From contig JAHDDE010000039.1 in assembly GCA_020629515.1 (NCBI GenBank), positions 1 to 35,371 on the forward strand: a DNA stretch of 35,371 nucleotides, read 5' to 3'. Source of the DNA: Saprospiraceae bacterium. Lineage in GTDB: Bacteria > Bacteroidota > Bacteroidia > Chitinophagales > Saprospiraceae. The translations under genes and the position numbers were made by a program. The notes under the pieces were generated by a model. That model had not been told where the DNA came from, did no database searches, and saw only the letters and a list, made by a program, of their open reading frames with translations. The number at the start of each line of letters is the position of its first letter. Positions within the stretch are counted from its first letter, which is position 1. This document shows positions 26,605-34,533 of this stretch, piece by piece.

Positions 26605-26642
26605 AGTGAAAAAAGGCTTTCCTTATTTAAAGGGAAGCCTTT
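26605..26642 (-). terminator. Intrinsic terminator between DUF4295 gene and ftsY
   Basis: On the minus strand a 13-bp stem (26642-26630 with 26624-26612, one G-T wobble) has a 5-base loop and is followed by a T run at about 26616-26609. It ends the ribosomal protein operon a few bases before the ftsY start. Confidence 0.8.
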
Positions 26643-26670
26643 CTCAAAATAAAATCTCTCTGTTTACTTA

Positions 26671-26847
26671 TTATTTGTTAGCAGCTAAATACTCTTTTAC
26701 TTTATCCTTGTGGATAACCACCTCTTTGAAAGAGTATTTTCCAGTAGCTGGATTTTTTACGCTGGTAACTACTTTTACATGGTCTCTTCCTGATCCAGCA
26801 TTTGCTGCTCTCTGTGCTACCCTTGCGTTCTTTGATACTTTAGCCAT
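26671..26847 (-). CDS. DUF4295 small basic protein
   Basis: This 58-residue protein begins M-A-K-V-S-K-N-A-R-V and ends with V-K-E-Y-L-A-A-N-K. It is basic and has no membrane segment. DUF4295 proteins occur next to rpmG in Bacteroidota and are regarded as a lineage-specific ribosome-associated candidate. The function is not proven. It starts 4 bases after the rpmG stop and is the last gene before the terminator. Confidence 0.9.
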   Translation of the reverse strand: MAKVSKNARVAQRAANAGSGRDHVKVVTSVKNPATGKYSFKEVVIHKDKVKEYLAANK

Positions 26848-26851
26848 GTTA

Positions 26852-27040
26852 TTATTTTATTTCTTTATGAATAGTATATTTCTTCAAGATAGGATTGAAC
26901 TTCTTAAGTTCCAACCTGTCAGGAGTATTTTTTCTATTTTTTTGCGTTACATATCTTGATGTGCCAGGCATTCCACTTGATTTATGCTCTGTACATTCCA
27001 ATATGATTTGTTGTCTATTGCCTTTTGATTTCTTAGCCAT
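26852..27040 (-). CDS. rpmG: 50S ribosomal protein L33
   Basis: The 62-residue protein begins [10 protein letters not shown] and contains E-C-T-E-H and [19 protein letters not shown], the L33 signature. Only one cysteine is left of the four found in zinc-binding L33, so this is the zinc-independent form. It follows rpmB by 3 bases. Confidence 0.95.
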   Translation of the reverse strand: MAKKSKGNRQQIILECTEHKSSGMPGTSRYVTQKNRKNTPDRLELKKFNPILKKYTIHKEIK

Positions 27041-27043
27041 TTC

Positions 27044-27292
27044 TTATAATTCTATACCTACGTCAACACCTTTTCTCTTGAGATCTTTTAGGTATTCGTG
27101 TAGTCCAATTTTATTAATATTTCTCATCGCACTTGTACTCAATTTTAATGTGATCCATTGATTGAGCTCTGGAATGAAATATCTCTTCTTCTGAAGATTT
27201 GGTTCAAATCTTCTTTTTGTTTTCCTATTTGAGTGAGACACGTGGTTCCCCACTATTGGTCTCTTTCCTGTCAATTGACAAACTTTAGACAT
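27044..27292 (-). CDS. rpmB: 50S ribosomal protein L28
   Basis: The 82-residue protein begins [12 protein letters not shown] and has [15 protein letters not shown], the L28 signature. It lies 43 bases after tRNA-Arg on the same strand. An A-A-G-G-A-G-like stretch 14 bases before its ATG lies partly in the arm of a palindrome, so the leader may matter for its translation. Confidence 0.96.
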   Translation of the reverse strand: MSKVCQLTGKRPIVGNHVSHSNRKTKRRFEPNLQKKRYFIPELNQWITLKLSTSAMRNINKIGLHEYLKDLKRKGVDVGIEL

Positions 27293-27307
27293 CTTGTTAT
27301 AGTTTTC

Positions 27308-27324
27308 TCCTTAATCATTAAGGA
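27308..27324. repeat. Palindrome in the rpmB leader
   Basis: TCCTTAAT-C-ATTAAGGA is perfect over 8-base arms and sits between tRNA-Arg and rpmB. It could be a weak hairpin that covers a purine-rich element, a processing site, or a protein site. Confidence 0.4.
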
Positions 27325-27335
27325 AATTAAAGCTG

Positions 27336-27409
27336 TGACTCCGGCAGGAGTCGAACCTGCAACCGCCTGATTCGTAGTCAGGTACTCTATCCAGTTGAGC
27401 TACGGAGCC
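27336..27409 (-). tRNA. tRNA-Arg (anticodon ACG)
   Basis: The 74-nt cloverleaf on the minus strand has the acceptor GGCTCCG paired with CGGAGTC (one G-T), anticodon stem CCTGA/TCAGG with loop CTACGAA, and T-loop GGTTCGACTCC. The discriminator is A and CCA is not encoded. The ACG anticodon is expected to be edited to ICG and to read CGU, CGC and CGA. Confidence 0.96.
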
Positions 27410-27457
27410 AGAGGGTTTAATACATATTACTTAAACGACCTTTTCGCTTAAGGCCTG

Positions 27458-27465
27458 CAAAAGTA
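27458..27465 (-). promoter_or_regulatory. Predicted -7 box for tRNA-Arg and rpmB operon
   Basis: TACTTTTG, followed by CAGG on the minus strand, is a perfect TAnnTTTG box 48 bases before the tRNA 5' end. A -33 TTG is not evident. Confidence 0.45.
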
Positions 27466-27536
27466 GAACTTTATAGAGTAATATGAAATAGTTTGATTGA
27501 TTTTTATGTGCCTTTTTTGTTGAAAACTGAGCTATC

Positions 27537-29414
27537 TTATCGATAGAGGACAAAAGGCTGAGTGTCAATTTTGTCATTTGCTTTTATTGCAACGTAGTAT
27601 TGACCAATGGACAAGTGATCAATATTTAGCGTTTCTGACCCATTACCACTGCCATTCGAACTAATATACTTTGATGAGACACGTTGTCCTAAACTATTGT
27701 AAATGACCATTTCAATATCTTTGGCTTCATCAAGTTGGTACCAAACTTTGAGTCCTTCTCCTTGATTTGGGTTGGGTCCAATTTTGGTTATCTCAAAAGA
27801 ACTGAATGAGCAATTTTCTATCGATGGAGAAATAAGAAAGGAGGTGTCCGCACGACATGCTTGATCCCTATCAGCTACCACGATCAAATCATAGGTTGTC
27901 GCACCAAGAAAATTAAATTCCCCTTCCTTATTGCTATTCGAAATTTCGGTGGATGATATATTATAATTTAATGTACCCCTTATATCAGTTGTATCTAACT
28001 GTACATTTACGCTTCCATCGGAAGCATTCATGCAACTTTCATCCTTAATATTTAATTCTGAGATGTTTATTGTACAACAATCGCCCAAATCTTTTTCTGC
28101 TCTAAAAGCATTTAGTGATGAAAAAACATCAAGTCGTCCCCCTGATGTTGTGATGCCTTCAAGACTTGCTGAGGGTACTACATTTTGTAGTAAAATACGT
28201 CTCATCATTAATGCAAGACTTTCTGGATCTTGTAGGGAAAGTTCATATGCTTCTTCACACATTACGCTGTAAATTAAGGATACTGCTCCTGCTACAAATG
28301 GAGCAGAAGCAGAGGCTCCACTAAAATCGGGGTCTACTTGACTGTTGATGCCAGTAGTTACAATTTGTTCCCCTGGAGCCGCTATATCTACGCTGACTGC
28401 ACCAAAGCCAGCGAATTCCGACTTGTTATCTTGCTGATCTGAATTGGTAACTATAACTAAGTAGTCTGAGGTGCAAGTAGATGGGAGATCACCAACTACA
28501 TCCACGTCTACATTACTATTTGGCGCTGAAGTGAAGTTGATCACTCCTTGCTCCCCTAATAGGTCATAAATTGTACACCAGCTAGGAAAGTCTTCTGGAA
28601 ATAAATTGGGAGCTCCACCTGAATAATTGCTGGCCACTACATAAGCCCCGTTAGCTCCGTTACTTTCATTATATAGTTTACGTTGCGTATATATGTAGTC
28701 ATAGGCCTTCACTATATCGGCTATACTGAATTGATCATTACGTCCTCCACTCGTAAGCATGAGCTTTACGTTCCAGTTGACTCCAGCCACTAAGTTGCCA
28801 TTATTACCTACTGCACCTATAATCCCAGCTACTGCGGTCCCATGGCCTCTTAGTCTATGCTCATCATTGTTGGTCGTGGCATTCCATCCTAAATAATCAT
28901 CGATGTAACCGTTATTGTCGTCATCAATTCCATTATCTTGGATTTCACCTGAATTAATCCATATGTTATTGACGTAGTCACTATGAGTTATATCATATCC
29001 GTCATCAAATATCGCGACAACTATATCCTCTCCGTTAGGCGCCTGCCCACCAGTTGTTATATCCCAGACATTTTCCATGCCTATCTGAGATAGACCCCAC
29101 TGAGAGGGATATTCAGGATCGTTTGGTGTACGTCGGAGTTCAATATTTATGTCAGGATATACTTCTATATAGTCATTATTCTTGAGTAGATTTTTTGTTA
29201 GGTCTCTTTGTGAAATTGCATCATGAGTCTCTATCAAAAATAAGTTGAGATCTTTAAAAATAATCTCAATATTTTTTACTGCTTCTCGAGACTTTAATAT
29301 TTCAGTTATATCGGATTCGGTTTTAATTATCCATCGTTCATTGACTTCTTGAGATGAAATAGTCCCAGAAAAAAGAGAAGTAACGATGATCAAAAATTTA
29401 AAACTGAGCCTCAT
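27537..29414 (-). CDS. Secreted S8 subtilase with SprB-like repeat and type IX sorting tail
   Basis: The 625-residue serine protease has a signal peptide at 1-21. A pro-domain-like segment (~25-95) is followed by the S8 domain with D137 (V-A-I-F-D), H191 (R-G-H-G-T), oxyanion N299 (S-A-P-N) and S368 in S-G-A-S-A-S-A-P. The usual G-T-S-M-A reads G-A-S-A-S here, with the serine kept. A segment resembling SprB/Ig-like repeats (~448-538) follows. The C-terminal ~80 residues begin I-G-P-N-P-N and contain Y-N-S-L-G-Q-R-V, the type A sorting domain for type IX secretion. It would be released or attached at the cell surface. It starts 61 bases after the TolB-like gene on the same strand. Confidence 0.9.
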   Translation of the reverse strand: MRLSFKFLIIVTSLFSGTISSQEVNERWIIKTESDITEILKSREAVKNIEIIFKDLNLFLIETHDAISQRDLTKNLLKNNDYIEVYPDINIELRRTPNDPEYPSQWGLSQIGMENVWDITTGGQAPNGEDIVVAIFDDGYDITHSDYVNNIWINSGEIQDNGIDDDNNGYIDDYLGWNATTNNDEHRLRGHGTAVAGIIGAVGNNGNLVAGVNWNVKLMLTSGGRNDQFSIADIVKAYDYIYTQRKLYNESNGANGAYVVASNYSGGAPNLFPEDFPSWCTIYDLLGEQGVINFTSAPNSNVDVDVVGDLPSTCTSDYLVIVTNSDQQDNKSEFAGFGAVSVDIAAPGEQIVTTGINSQVDPDFSGASASAPFVAGAVSLIYSVMCEEAYELSLQDPESLALMMRRILLQNVVPSASLEGITTSGGRLDVFSSLNAFRAEKDLGDCCTINISELNIKDESCMNASDGSVNVQLDTTDIRGTLNYNISSTEISNSNKEGEFNFLGATTYDLIVVADRDQACRADTSFLISPSIENCSFSSFEITKIGPNPNQGEGLKVWYQLDEAKDIEMVIYNSLGQRVSSKYISSNGSGNGSETLNIDHLSIGQYYVAIKANDKIDTQPFVLYR

Positions 29415-29475
29415 TTTGATTTATTTCAATTATTAAAACTAAACGAGCTCCATTAAAAATTAGCGTAAATAGAGG

Positions 29476-30354
29476 TCAATTACTTACGACAATAGCAATT
29501 TTTTTACCTGAGCGGGCAATTCTACTTATATTTTTTATTCCCAGAGTAGTTAAATCTTTTATTGTAGACCATTCACTGCTATTATTTGGATCAAGATACT
29601 TAAGCTTACCACCATCAGAGGAAATTATATTTCCATTGGGAAGTAATTCAAAATCTTCAGTATTTTTTGGCATTGATGTGATATATTGGGAGATATCGTC
29701 CGTCAAATCTTGCCTTCTTAGCGTCCATGCACTACCAAGCTTTTGAACATATAGTAAGCCACCATTTTGGTCATAACGCAGGCACCGACCTATGTTATAT
29801 GAGATAAATGTTTCTTCACCACTTTCTATATCAACAATGATTAATTTATTTCTTTCACCAACTAAGAACAACGCTACTTTTTGGTTAGGAAGCCAACAGT
29901 AGTAGCCGATATTAGCATATTTTTCTAATGTCCTTTTGCCAAAATTTGATCTATCAGCTGGATATCTCCAAAGATATTGTAAGGTGGGACTGGCATTTCC
30001 CAACTCTTCTCTTACCACAGATATTGTTCCATCAGTATTCAATACGGGAGAATACTCACTTTGTTCAGTGGCAGTTATCCTTTTAATAATATTTCCTGCG
30101 GTATTCAATAGGAAGATATCTGTTTTCCCTTTGGCTTTATAGCTGCTTGTTATCAATAGCTCATCAGAATTTGTGAAATATGGCTGGTTATTATATCCAT
30201 CAGTATTAAATGATGATAAAAAAGTTGGATTAGTCACCTCAATCTTATTATTTGCGATAGTGTAGTCAAAGGCAACTATATTGGTTATAGGTAGTTGACT
30301 AACCAAATAAGGGGTCAGGGAAAGTGTAGAAAAAATAATGAATAGTAATTTCAT
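29476..30354 (-). CDS. Exported TolB-like beta-propeller protein
   Basis: The 292-residue protein has a signal peptide (K-L-L-F-I-I-F-S-T-L-S-L-T-P core, to about residue 20). Repeating blocks of the PD40/WD40-like TolB type follow, such as N-Q-P-Y-F-T-N-S-D-E-L-L-I-T (~56-69) and E-Y-S-P-V-L-N-T-D-G-T-I (~99-110), where phrases of the form 'observed data, then reported state' recur about every 45 residues. It probably folds as a six-bladed propeller. It has no T9SS tail. It begins 4 bases after the lepB stop, so the two are co-transcribed. Propellers of this kind bind proteins or sugars, and a specific role is unknown. Confidence 0.75.
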   Translation of the reverse strand: MKLLFIIFSTLSLTPYLVSQLPITNIVAFDYTIANNKIEVTNPTFLSSFNTDGYNNQPYFTNSDELLITSSYKAKGKTDIFLLNTAGNIIKRITATEQSEYSPVLNTDGTISVVREELGNASPTLQYLWRYPADRSNFGKRTLEKYANIGYYCWLPNQKVALFLVGERNKLIIVDIESGEETFISYNIGRCLRYDQNGGLLYVQKLGSAWTLRRQDLTDDISQYITSMPKNTEDFELLPNGNIISSDGGKLKYLDPNNSSEWSTIKDLTTLGIKNISRIARSGKKIAIVVSN

Positions 30355-30358
30355 CTTA

Positions 30359-31981
30359 TTAGTTTGATGCTGATTTGAATATCCTGCTCCATCTTATTCC
30401 GTTAAACAAGCTTCCATCCTTCGTACTAAACCAAATGAAAAGTGGTTTGCCAACCATATGGTCGTGAGGAACGAAGCCCCACATTCTGCTATCTTCAGAA
30501 TTATGCCTATTGTCACCCATTGCCCAATAATAGTCTTGTTTGAATGTGTATTGGGTAGCTTTTTGTCCATTAATTAAGATGTCATTTCCCGAGACTGTGA
30601 AGTCATTGTTTTCGTATACATCAATAATGCGACGATAGAGGGAGATATTATTGATATCTATTTCAACAGTTGCTCCCTTTTGAGGAATATATATTGGACC
30701 ATAGTTGTCTACTGACCAGCCGCTAAAATTTTTAGGATCGTGAGGGAATAGTTCACCGGATCTTGGAGCAAAAGGATAAGGCGTGAAACTGATCTTGTTG
30801 TCGAGTGACTTTAGAGCTTCAATTTCTCCTTGTGATAAAACCATATTTGCAGAACCATCACCTCTTATATTATAATCTCCTGGAGATAGCCCGATTTTAT
30901 CTAAATCTCTTTTACTTATTGTAGTACCATTTAGATTGGTGATATAGTAATGTTGTACAAATTCTGGAACAATCCCAGGTTCGCCATTTATATAGACTTC
31001 TCTATTTATTATTTGCAAGCTATCACCAGGAGCACCTATGCATCTTTTGATGTAATGATCCTTTTTATCATTTGGTCTTACGACAAAGTCTTTATCTCGG
31101 ACCTTACTCCTTAATTCTGGGTCACTAGATAAATACTGATTTAACTGACGATTTACTTGTGCGACTGTATATGATCTCCTTTTAGTAATATATACACTAT
31201 CTCCGACTGGCCAGTTAAAAACGATAGGATCATCTCTTTTTATTTCTCTTAGCGCTGGAAGTCTAAAATAAGGTAGCGAGGGTTTTTTTAGATAAGACTC
31301 TTTATTTAGAATAGGTATTCTGTTGTGCAATAAAGGAATCATGGCAACAGTTTGTGGTGTTCGGATACCATAACTTGATTTGCTTACAAACAAAAAATCA
31401 CCGACAAGTAATGAACCTTCCATAGAAGGAGTAGGTATTACATAAGCTTCGATTAAAAACATCCTAATAAAAGCTGCGGCAAATACTGCAAATACAATAG
31501 ATTCAAACCATTCTCGTATAGCAGATTTGGCATATGGATTTTTGTCAATGAGCCGCTGGTATTTCTTTTTATGGCCTGATTTTTTTGCCTCAATAATCTG
31601 TTGCTGATAAGCTTGTTCTTTCTCTATTATTGGCCCTTCAAATTTGGCATCTTTATCCATTGCGATTTGAAAAAAGCTAATAGGACTATAGATTACCCCT
31701 AATGCTGCGTCTTTAAAAGAATCTCTTCCAAAACTTCTAAGTGTGGCGACTGTCAATCCAGCAACTATAAAAAAAGCAACAATGGGAACCAAGAAAAGCA
31801 ATCCGTACCATCTAGATCTGCCTACTTTTTCTGATAGCTCCATGAAGTTTAAGACGGGTACTAACCCTTTCCATGCCTCAATATTCATCTTAGGGAATAC
31901 CATATAAAGGCTGATACTTAGTAAAATGTAGAAGACTATAAAATAGAGTAGTATTATCACGACTAAAATTTTGTTGCACAA
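30359..31981 (-). CDS. lepB: Signal peptidase I, long Bacteroidota form
   Basis: The protein, up to 540 residues, cleaves signal peptides at the inner membrane. The N-terminal ~105 residues hold two membrane segments of the DUF5684 type, and a third segment at ~160-178 precedes the catalytic domain. S186 (P-T-P-S-M-E-G-S) is the nucleophile and K312 (Y-I-K-R-C-I-G-A-P-G-D) the general base. G-D-N-R-H-N-S-E-D-S-R is box E. The insert between S186 and K312 is longer than in E. coli, as usual in this phylum. The first start is TTG at 31981, but it lies inside a perfect TATATTTG box. GTG at 31960 keeps the membrane segment and gives a short leader, so it may be the true start. Confidence 0.93.
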   Translation of the reverse strand: MCNKILVVIILLYFIVFYILLSISLYMVFPKMNIEAWKGLVPVLNFMELSEKVGRSRWYGLLFLVPIVAFFIVAGLTVATLRSFGRDSFKDAALGVIYSPISFFQIAMDKDAKFEGPIIEKEQAYQQQIIEAKKSGHKKKYQRLIDKNPYAKSAIREWFESIVFAVFAAAFIRMFLIEAYVIPTPSMEGSLLVGDFLFVSKSSYGIRTPQTVAMIPLLHNRIPILNKESYLKKPSLPYFRLPALREIKRDDPIVFNWPVGDSVYITKRRSYTVAQVNRQLNQYLSSDPELRSKVRDKDFVVRPNDKKDHYIKRCIGAPGDSLQIINREVYINGEPGIVPEFVQHYYITNLNGTTISKRDLDKIGLSPGDYNIRGDGSANMVLSQGEIEALKSLDNKISFTPYPFAPRSGELFPHDPKNFSGWSVDNYGPIYIPQKGATVEIDINNISLYRRIIDVYENNDFTVSGNDILINGQKATQYTFKQDYYWAMGDNRHNSEDSRMWGFVPHDHMVGKPLFIWFSTKDGSLFNGIRWSRIFKSASN

Positions 31982-31986
31982 ATATA
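31979..31986 (-). promoter_or_regulatory. Possible -7 box at the lepB start
   Basis: TATATTTG on the minus strand fits TAnnTTTG. It overlaps the TTG start codon that gives the longest reading frame, so only one of the two readings can be right. No clear -33 element. Confidence 0.35.
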
Positions 31987-32067
31987 AGAAAGGATGGAAG
32001 TTAAGACCTTCTTAATTCTGACAGTACTTACTCTGTGTTATATCAAACCTTAGAATTTTTCGATTAA

Positions 32068-32075
32068 TAGTTTTG
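32068..32075 (+). promoter_or_regulatory. Weak candidate -7 box for the NfeD-flotillin pair
   Basis: TAGTTTTG followed by CTC lies 173 bases before the first gene, in the 267-base region between lepB and the NfeD-like gene. No -33 TTG is seen. Otherwise this region holds only short AT-rich inverted repeats. Confidence 0.25.
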
Positions 32076-32248
32076 CTCTTACTAGTTAGGTTTATTGACT
32101 CTATCGATATCTTTATTATAGAGAAACAGAACTTAGATCGTATTCGTTTTGAGACTTAATCGATATTAAGCTTTAATTTGTCGATTTTACCTTCTTTAAA
32201 TGAATTGTTAATTTAATCTTAATGTTGATTCATTAAATAATAGGGAAT

Positions 32249-32815
32249 ATGACTTTATCAAATGTGGTTTGGTGGGAATCTTTATCTTCTGCCGAACAAC
32301 TATATTGGGGTATAGCGATTATAGCGAGTATTTTTTTCTTGATTCAAATTTCTCTTTCATTCATCGGTCTCGATGCCGAATTAGATATAGATATTGATGA
32401 CGCTGATGGAGGCTTTTCGATTTTTAGTATAAAAGGTATTATTTCTTTTTTAATGTTTTTTGGTTGGGGCGGCGTAGGAGCATTAGCGTCCGGTTTTGGA
32501 TCTCCTCAAGCGCTTATGATTGCTTTTCTTACGGGGTTTTTAGCCATGGTGGCTGTTGGTTATGTTTTCGGCAAGCTGCTCAGCTTACAAGAAACAGGTA
32601 CTGTTGATATCTATAATGCTATTAACCAAAATGCTGAGGTTTATTTAACAATCCCAGGTAACAAAGAAGGTATTGGTAAAATTCACTTAAACTTAGAAGG
32701 TAAAACAATGGAGTTTGATGCAGTGACTACCTCAACTTCACTTACCACAGGAACCTTGGTTAAAGTGAAAAAAATTGGAGTTGATAATGTGATGTTGGTC
32801 GAACCGATTCTGTGA
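32249..32815 (+). CDS. NfeD-like membrane protein, flotillin partner
   Basis: The 188-residue protein has three membrane segments (~20-40, ~62-83 and ~85-110) separated by an acidic loop rich in D (D-I-D-I-D-D-A-D). A C-terminal OB-fold-like domain (~120-188) ends with G-T-L-V-K-V-K-K-I and V-M-L-V-E-P. This is the layout of NfeD/YqiJ proteins, which are encoded next to flotillins and are thought to work with them in membrane microdomains. It precedes the flotillin gene by 33 bases. The family name is based on layout and context rather than on a strict motif. Confidence 0.8.
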   Translation: MTLSNVVWWESLSSAEQLYWGIAIIASIFFLIQISLSFIGLDAELDIDIDDADGGFSIFSIKGIISFLMFFGWGGVGALASGFGSPQALMIAFLTGFLAMVAVGYVFGKLLSLQETGTVDIYNAINQNAEVYLTIPGNKEGIGKIHLNLEGKTMEFDAVTTSTSLTTGTLVKVKKIGVDNVMLVEPIL

Positions 32816-32848
32816 TAACATAAGTAAAATAATCAAAACTCGATAAAT

Positions 32849-34276
32849 ATGCAGTATACTTTGGTGTTAATTGCTTTAGGTCTTTTCGTTTTAGTCGTAG
32901 CAGCGATGCTTATCGTTACGAGGTACAAGAGATGTCCTTCAGATAAAATATTAGTGATATATGGTAAAACTGGTGAGGGGTCTGCGAGGTGTGTTGCAGG
33001 AGGTGCGGCGTTTGTCTGGCCAGTGATTCAATCTTATGAATATTTGGACTTATCTCCTATATCTATTGATGTTGATTTGAAGGGGGCTTTGAGTAAGCAA
33101 AACATAAGGGTTAATGTTCCATCTCGATTCACTGTGGCTGTTTCAAACGAGCCAGGAGTAATGATCAATGCGGCTGAAAGGCTATTAGGTAAACCGATTG
33201 ATCAGATAAGAGAAATCGCAAAAGATATCATCTTTGGCCAATTAAGGTTGGTAGTGGCCACAATGGATATTGAGGAAGTAAATTCTAATAGGGATAAGTT
33301 TCTTTCCAATGTAAGCCAAAATGTTGGTACTGAACTCCGCAAAATTGGATTGTCGCTAATAAACGTAAACGTAACAGATATTCAGGATGAATCAGGATAC
33401 ATTGAAGCTTTAGGAAAAGAAGCGGCGGCTAAAGCTATTAATGATGCTCGTAAATCGGTCGCAGAAAAAGATCGTGATGGGGCTATTGGGCAGGCTAATG
33501 CACTTCAAGATCAGCGAATTCAAGTTTCAGAGGCAGATGCTTTAGCTAAGATTGGAGAGGCCGCTGCCAAAGCTAATGCAGTGGATGGAGAGAATGAGTC
33601 AGCAGTTAAAATTGCGCAGTCTAATGCCGAGAGAAGGCAAAGAGAAGCGGAAGCTGAAAAGTTGGCAATTGCCTCTGAGAAAATCCAAAAAGCCAATGCA
33701 TTAGAGGAAGCATTTAAGGCTGAAACCGAAGCAGAATTAGCTAGAGCAGCAAAAGAAAAGGCAACCCAGGAGGCTGATGTTTTGGTTCAATCAGAAATTT
33801 CAAAAAGAAAGCTTGAGATTGAGGCGGAAGCGGAAGCTGAAAAAATTAGAAGAATTGCTAAAGGTGAGGCAGAAGCACTTTTTATGAGAAAAAAGGCAGA
33901 AGCCGACGGAATGTTTGAGATTCTAAAGAAACAAGCTGATGGATTTAACCAGATCGTAGATGCCACTAATGGCAATCCAAGAGAAGCTGTATTGATGCTT
34001 ATTGCGGATAAGCTACCAGAATTGGTCAAGACTCAAGTTGAAGCTATAAAAAACATAAAAATTGATAAAGTTACCGTTTGGGAAAACGGAAGTGAAAGTA
34101 GTGATGGGGGTAACTCGACATCTAAATTCATATCTGGTTTGTATAAATCAGTTCCACCTATGAAAGATTTATTTGATATGGCGGGTATGGATTTGCCTGC
34201 GTATTTAGGTAAAGAGGCTAAAAATGAAATCCCTATTGACGATAAACTAACTGAGGCCAAAAATACCGATAGCTAA
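32849..34276 (+). CDS. Flotillin-family SPFH protein
   Basis: The 475-residue protein has an N-terminal membrane segment (1-~24), an SPFH domain (~28-200) with I-L-V-I-Y-G-K-T-G and V-A-V-S-N-E-P-G, and a long coiled coil (~185-345) rich in alanine and glutamate (E-A-E-A-E, A-E-K-L-A). A flotillin-type tail follows with A-D-G-M-F-E-I-L-K-K-Q-A and L-I-A-D-K-L-P-E-L-V-K-T-Q-V. It would form large ring assemblies on the inner membrane. Together with the NfeD-like gene before it, this is the standard bacterial flotillin pair (FloT/YqiK type). The gene ends 19 bases before a terminator. Confidence 0.93.
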   Translation: MQYTLVLIALGLFVLVVAAMLIVTRYKRCPSDKILVIYGKTGEGSARCVAGGAAFVWPVIQSYEYLDLSPISIDVDLKGALSKQNIRVNVPSRFTVAVSNEPGVMINAAERLLGKPIDQIREIAKDIIFGQLRLVVATMDIEEVNSNRDKFLSNVSQNVGTELRKIGLSLINVNVTDIQDESGYIEALGKEAAAKAINDARKSVAEKDRDGAIGQANALQDQRIQVSEADALAKIGEAAAKANAVDGENESAVKIAQSNAERRQREAEAEKLAIASEKIQKANALEEAFKAETEAELARAAKEKATQEADVLVQSEISKRKLEIEAEAEAEKIRRIAKGEAEALFMRKKAEADGMFEILKKQADGFNQIVDATNGNPREAVLMLIADKLPELVKTQVEAIKNIKIDKVTVWENGSESSDGGNSTSKFISGLYKSVPPMKDLFDMAGMDLPAYLGKEAKNEIPIDDKLTEAKNTDS

Positions 34277-34294
34277 AGCTTTTAACCATAGATC

Positions 34295-34330
34295 AAAAAG
34301 CGACAGAAATTTTCTGTCGCTTTTTTTATT
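34295..34330 (+). terminator. Intrinsic terminator after the flotillin gene
   Basis: AAAAAGCGACAGAA (34295-34308) pairs with TTCTGTCGCTTTTT (34312-34325), with a 3-base loop and a T tail. It could act in both directions, but only the plus strand has a gene reading into it here. Confidence 0.9.
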
Positions 34331-34533
34331 TCTGTTCGAGACCTATTTGTAAAATACACGTCATATAGAAAAAAAATATATAGGAAGTTTTCAAATTAAT
34401 ATATTATCATTGTAACATCTTATCTTAAAATACACAAAGAATACCTCCCCTTAGATTATTACCAGGAAGACATTTGAGTCAGCTAAGCTTGCTCTTCAAT
34501 TTTTATTAAACTTAACTAAAAACTTAACGGACT

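Noticed and set aside
26591-26959. Plus-strand reading frame of 122 codons
   Set aside because: It runs through the terminator and antisense to the DUF4295 and rpmG genes, which are certain, so it is a shadow.
32155-32170. CTTAAT-CGAT-ATTAAG inverted repeat before the NfeD-like gene
   Set aside because: A six-base arm in AT-rich sequence is expected by chance and no promoter context supports it.
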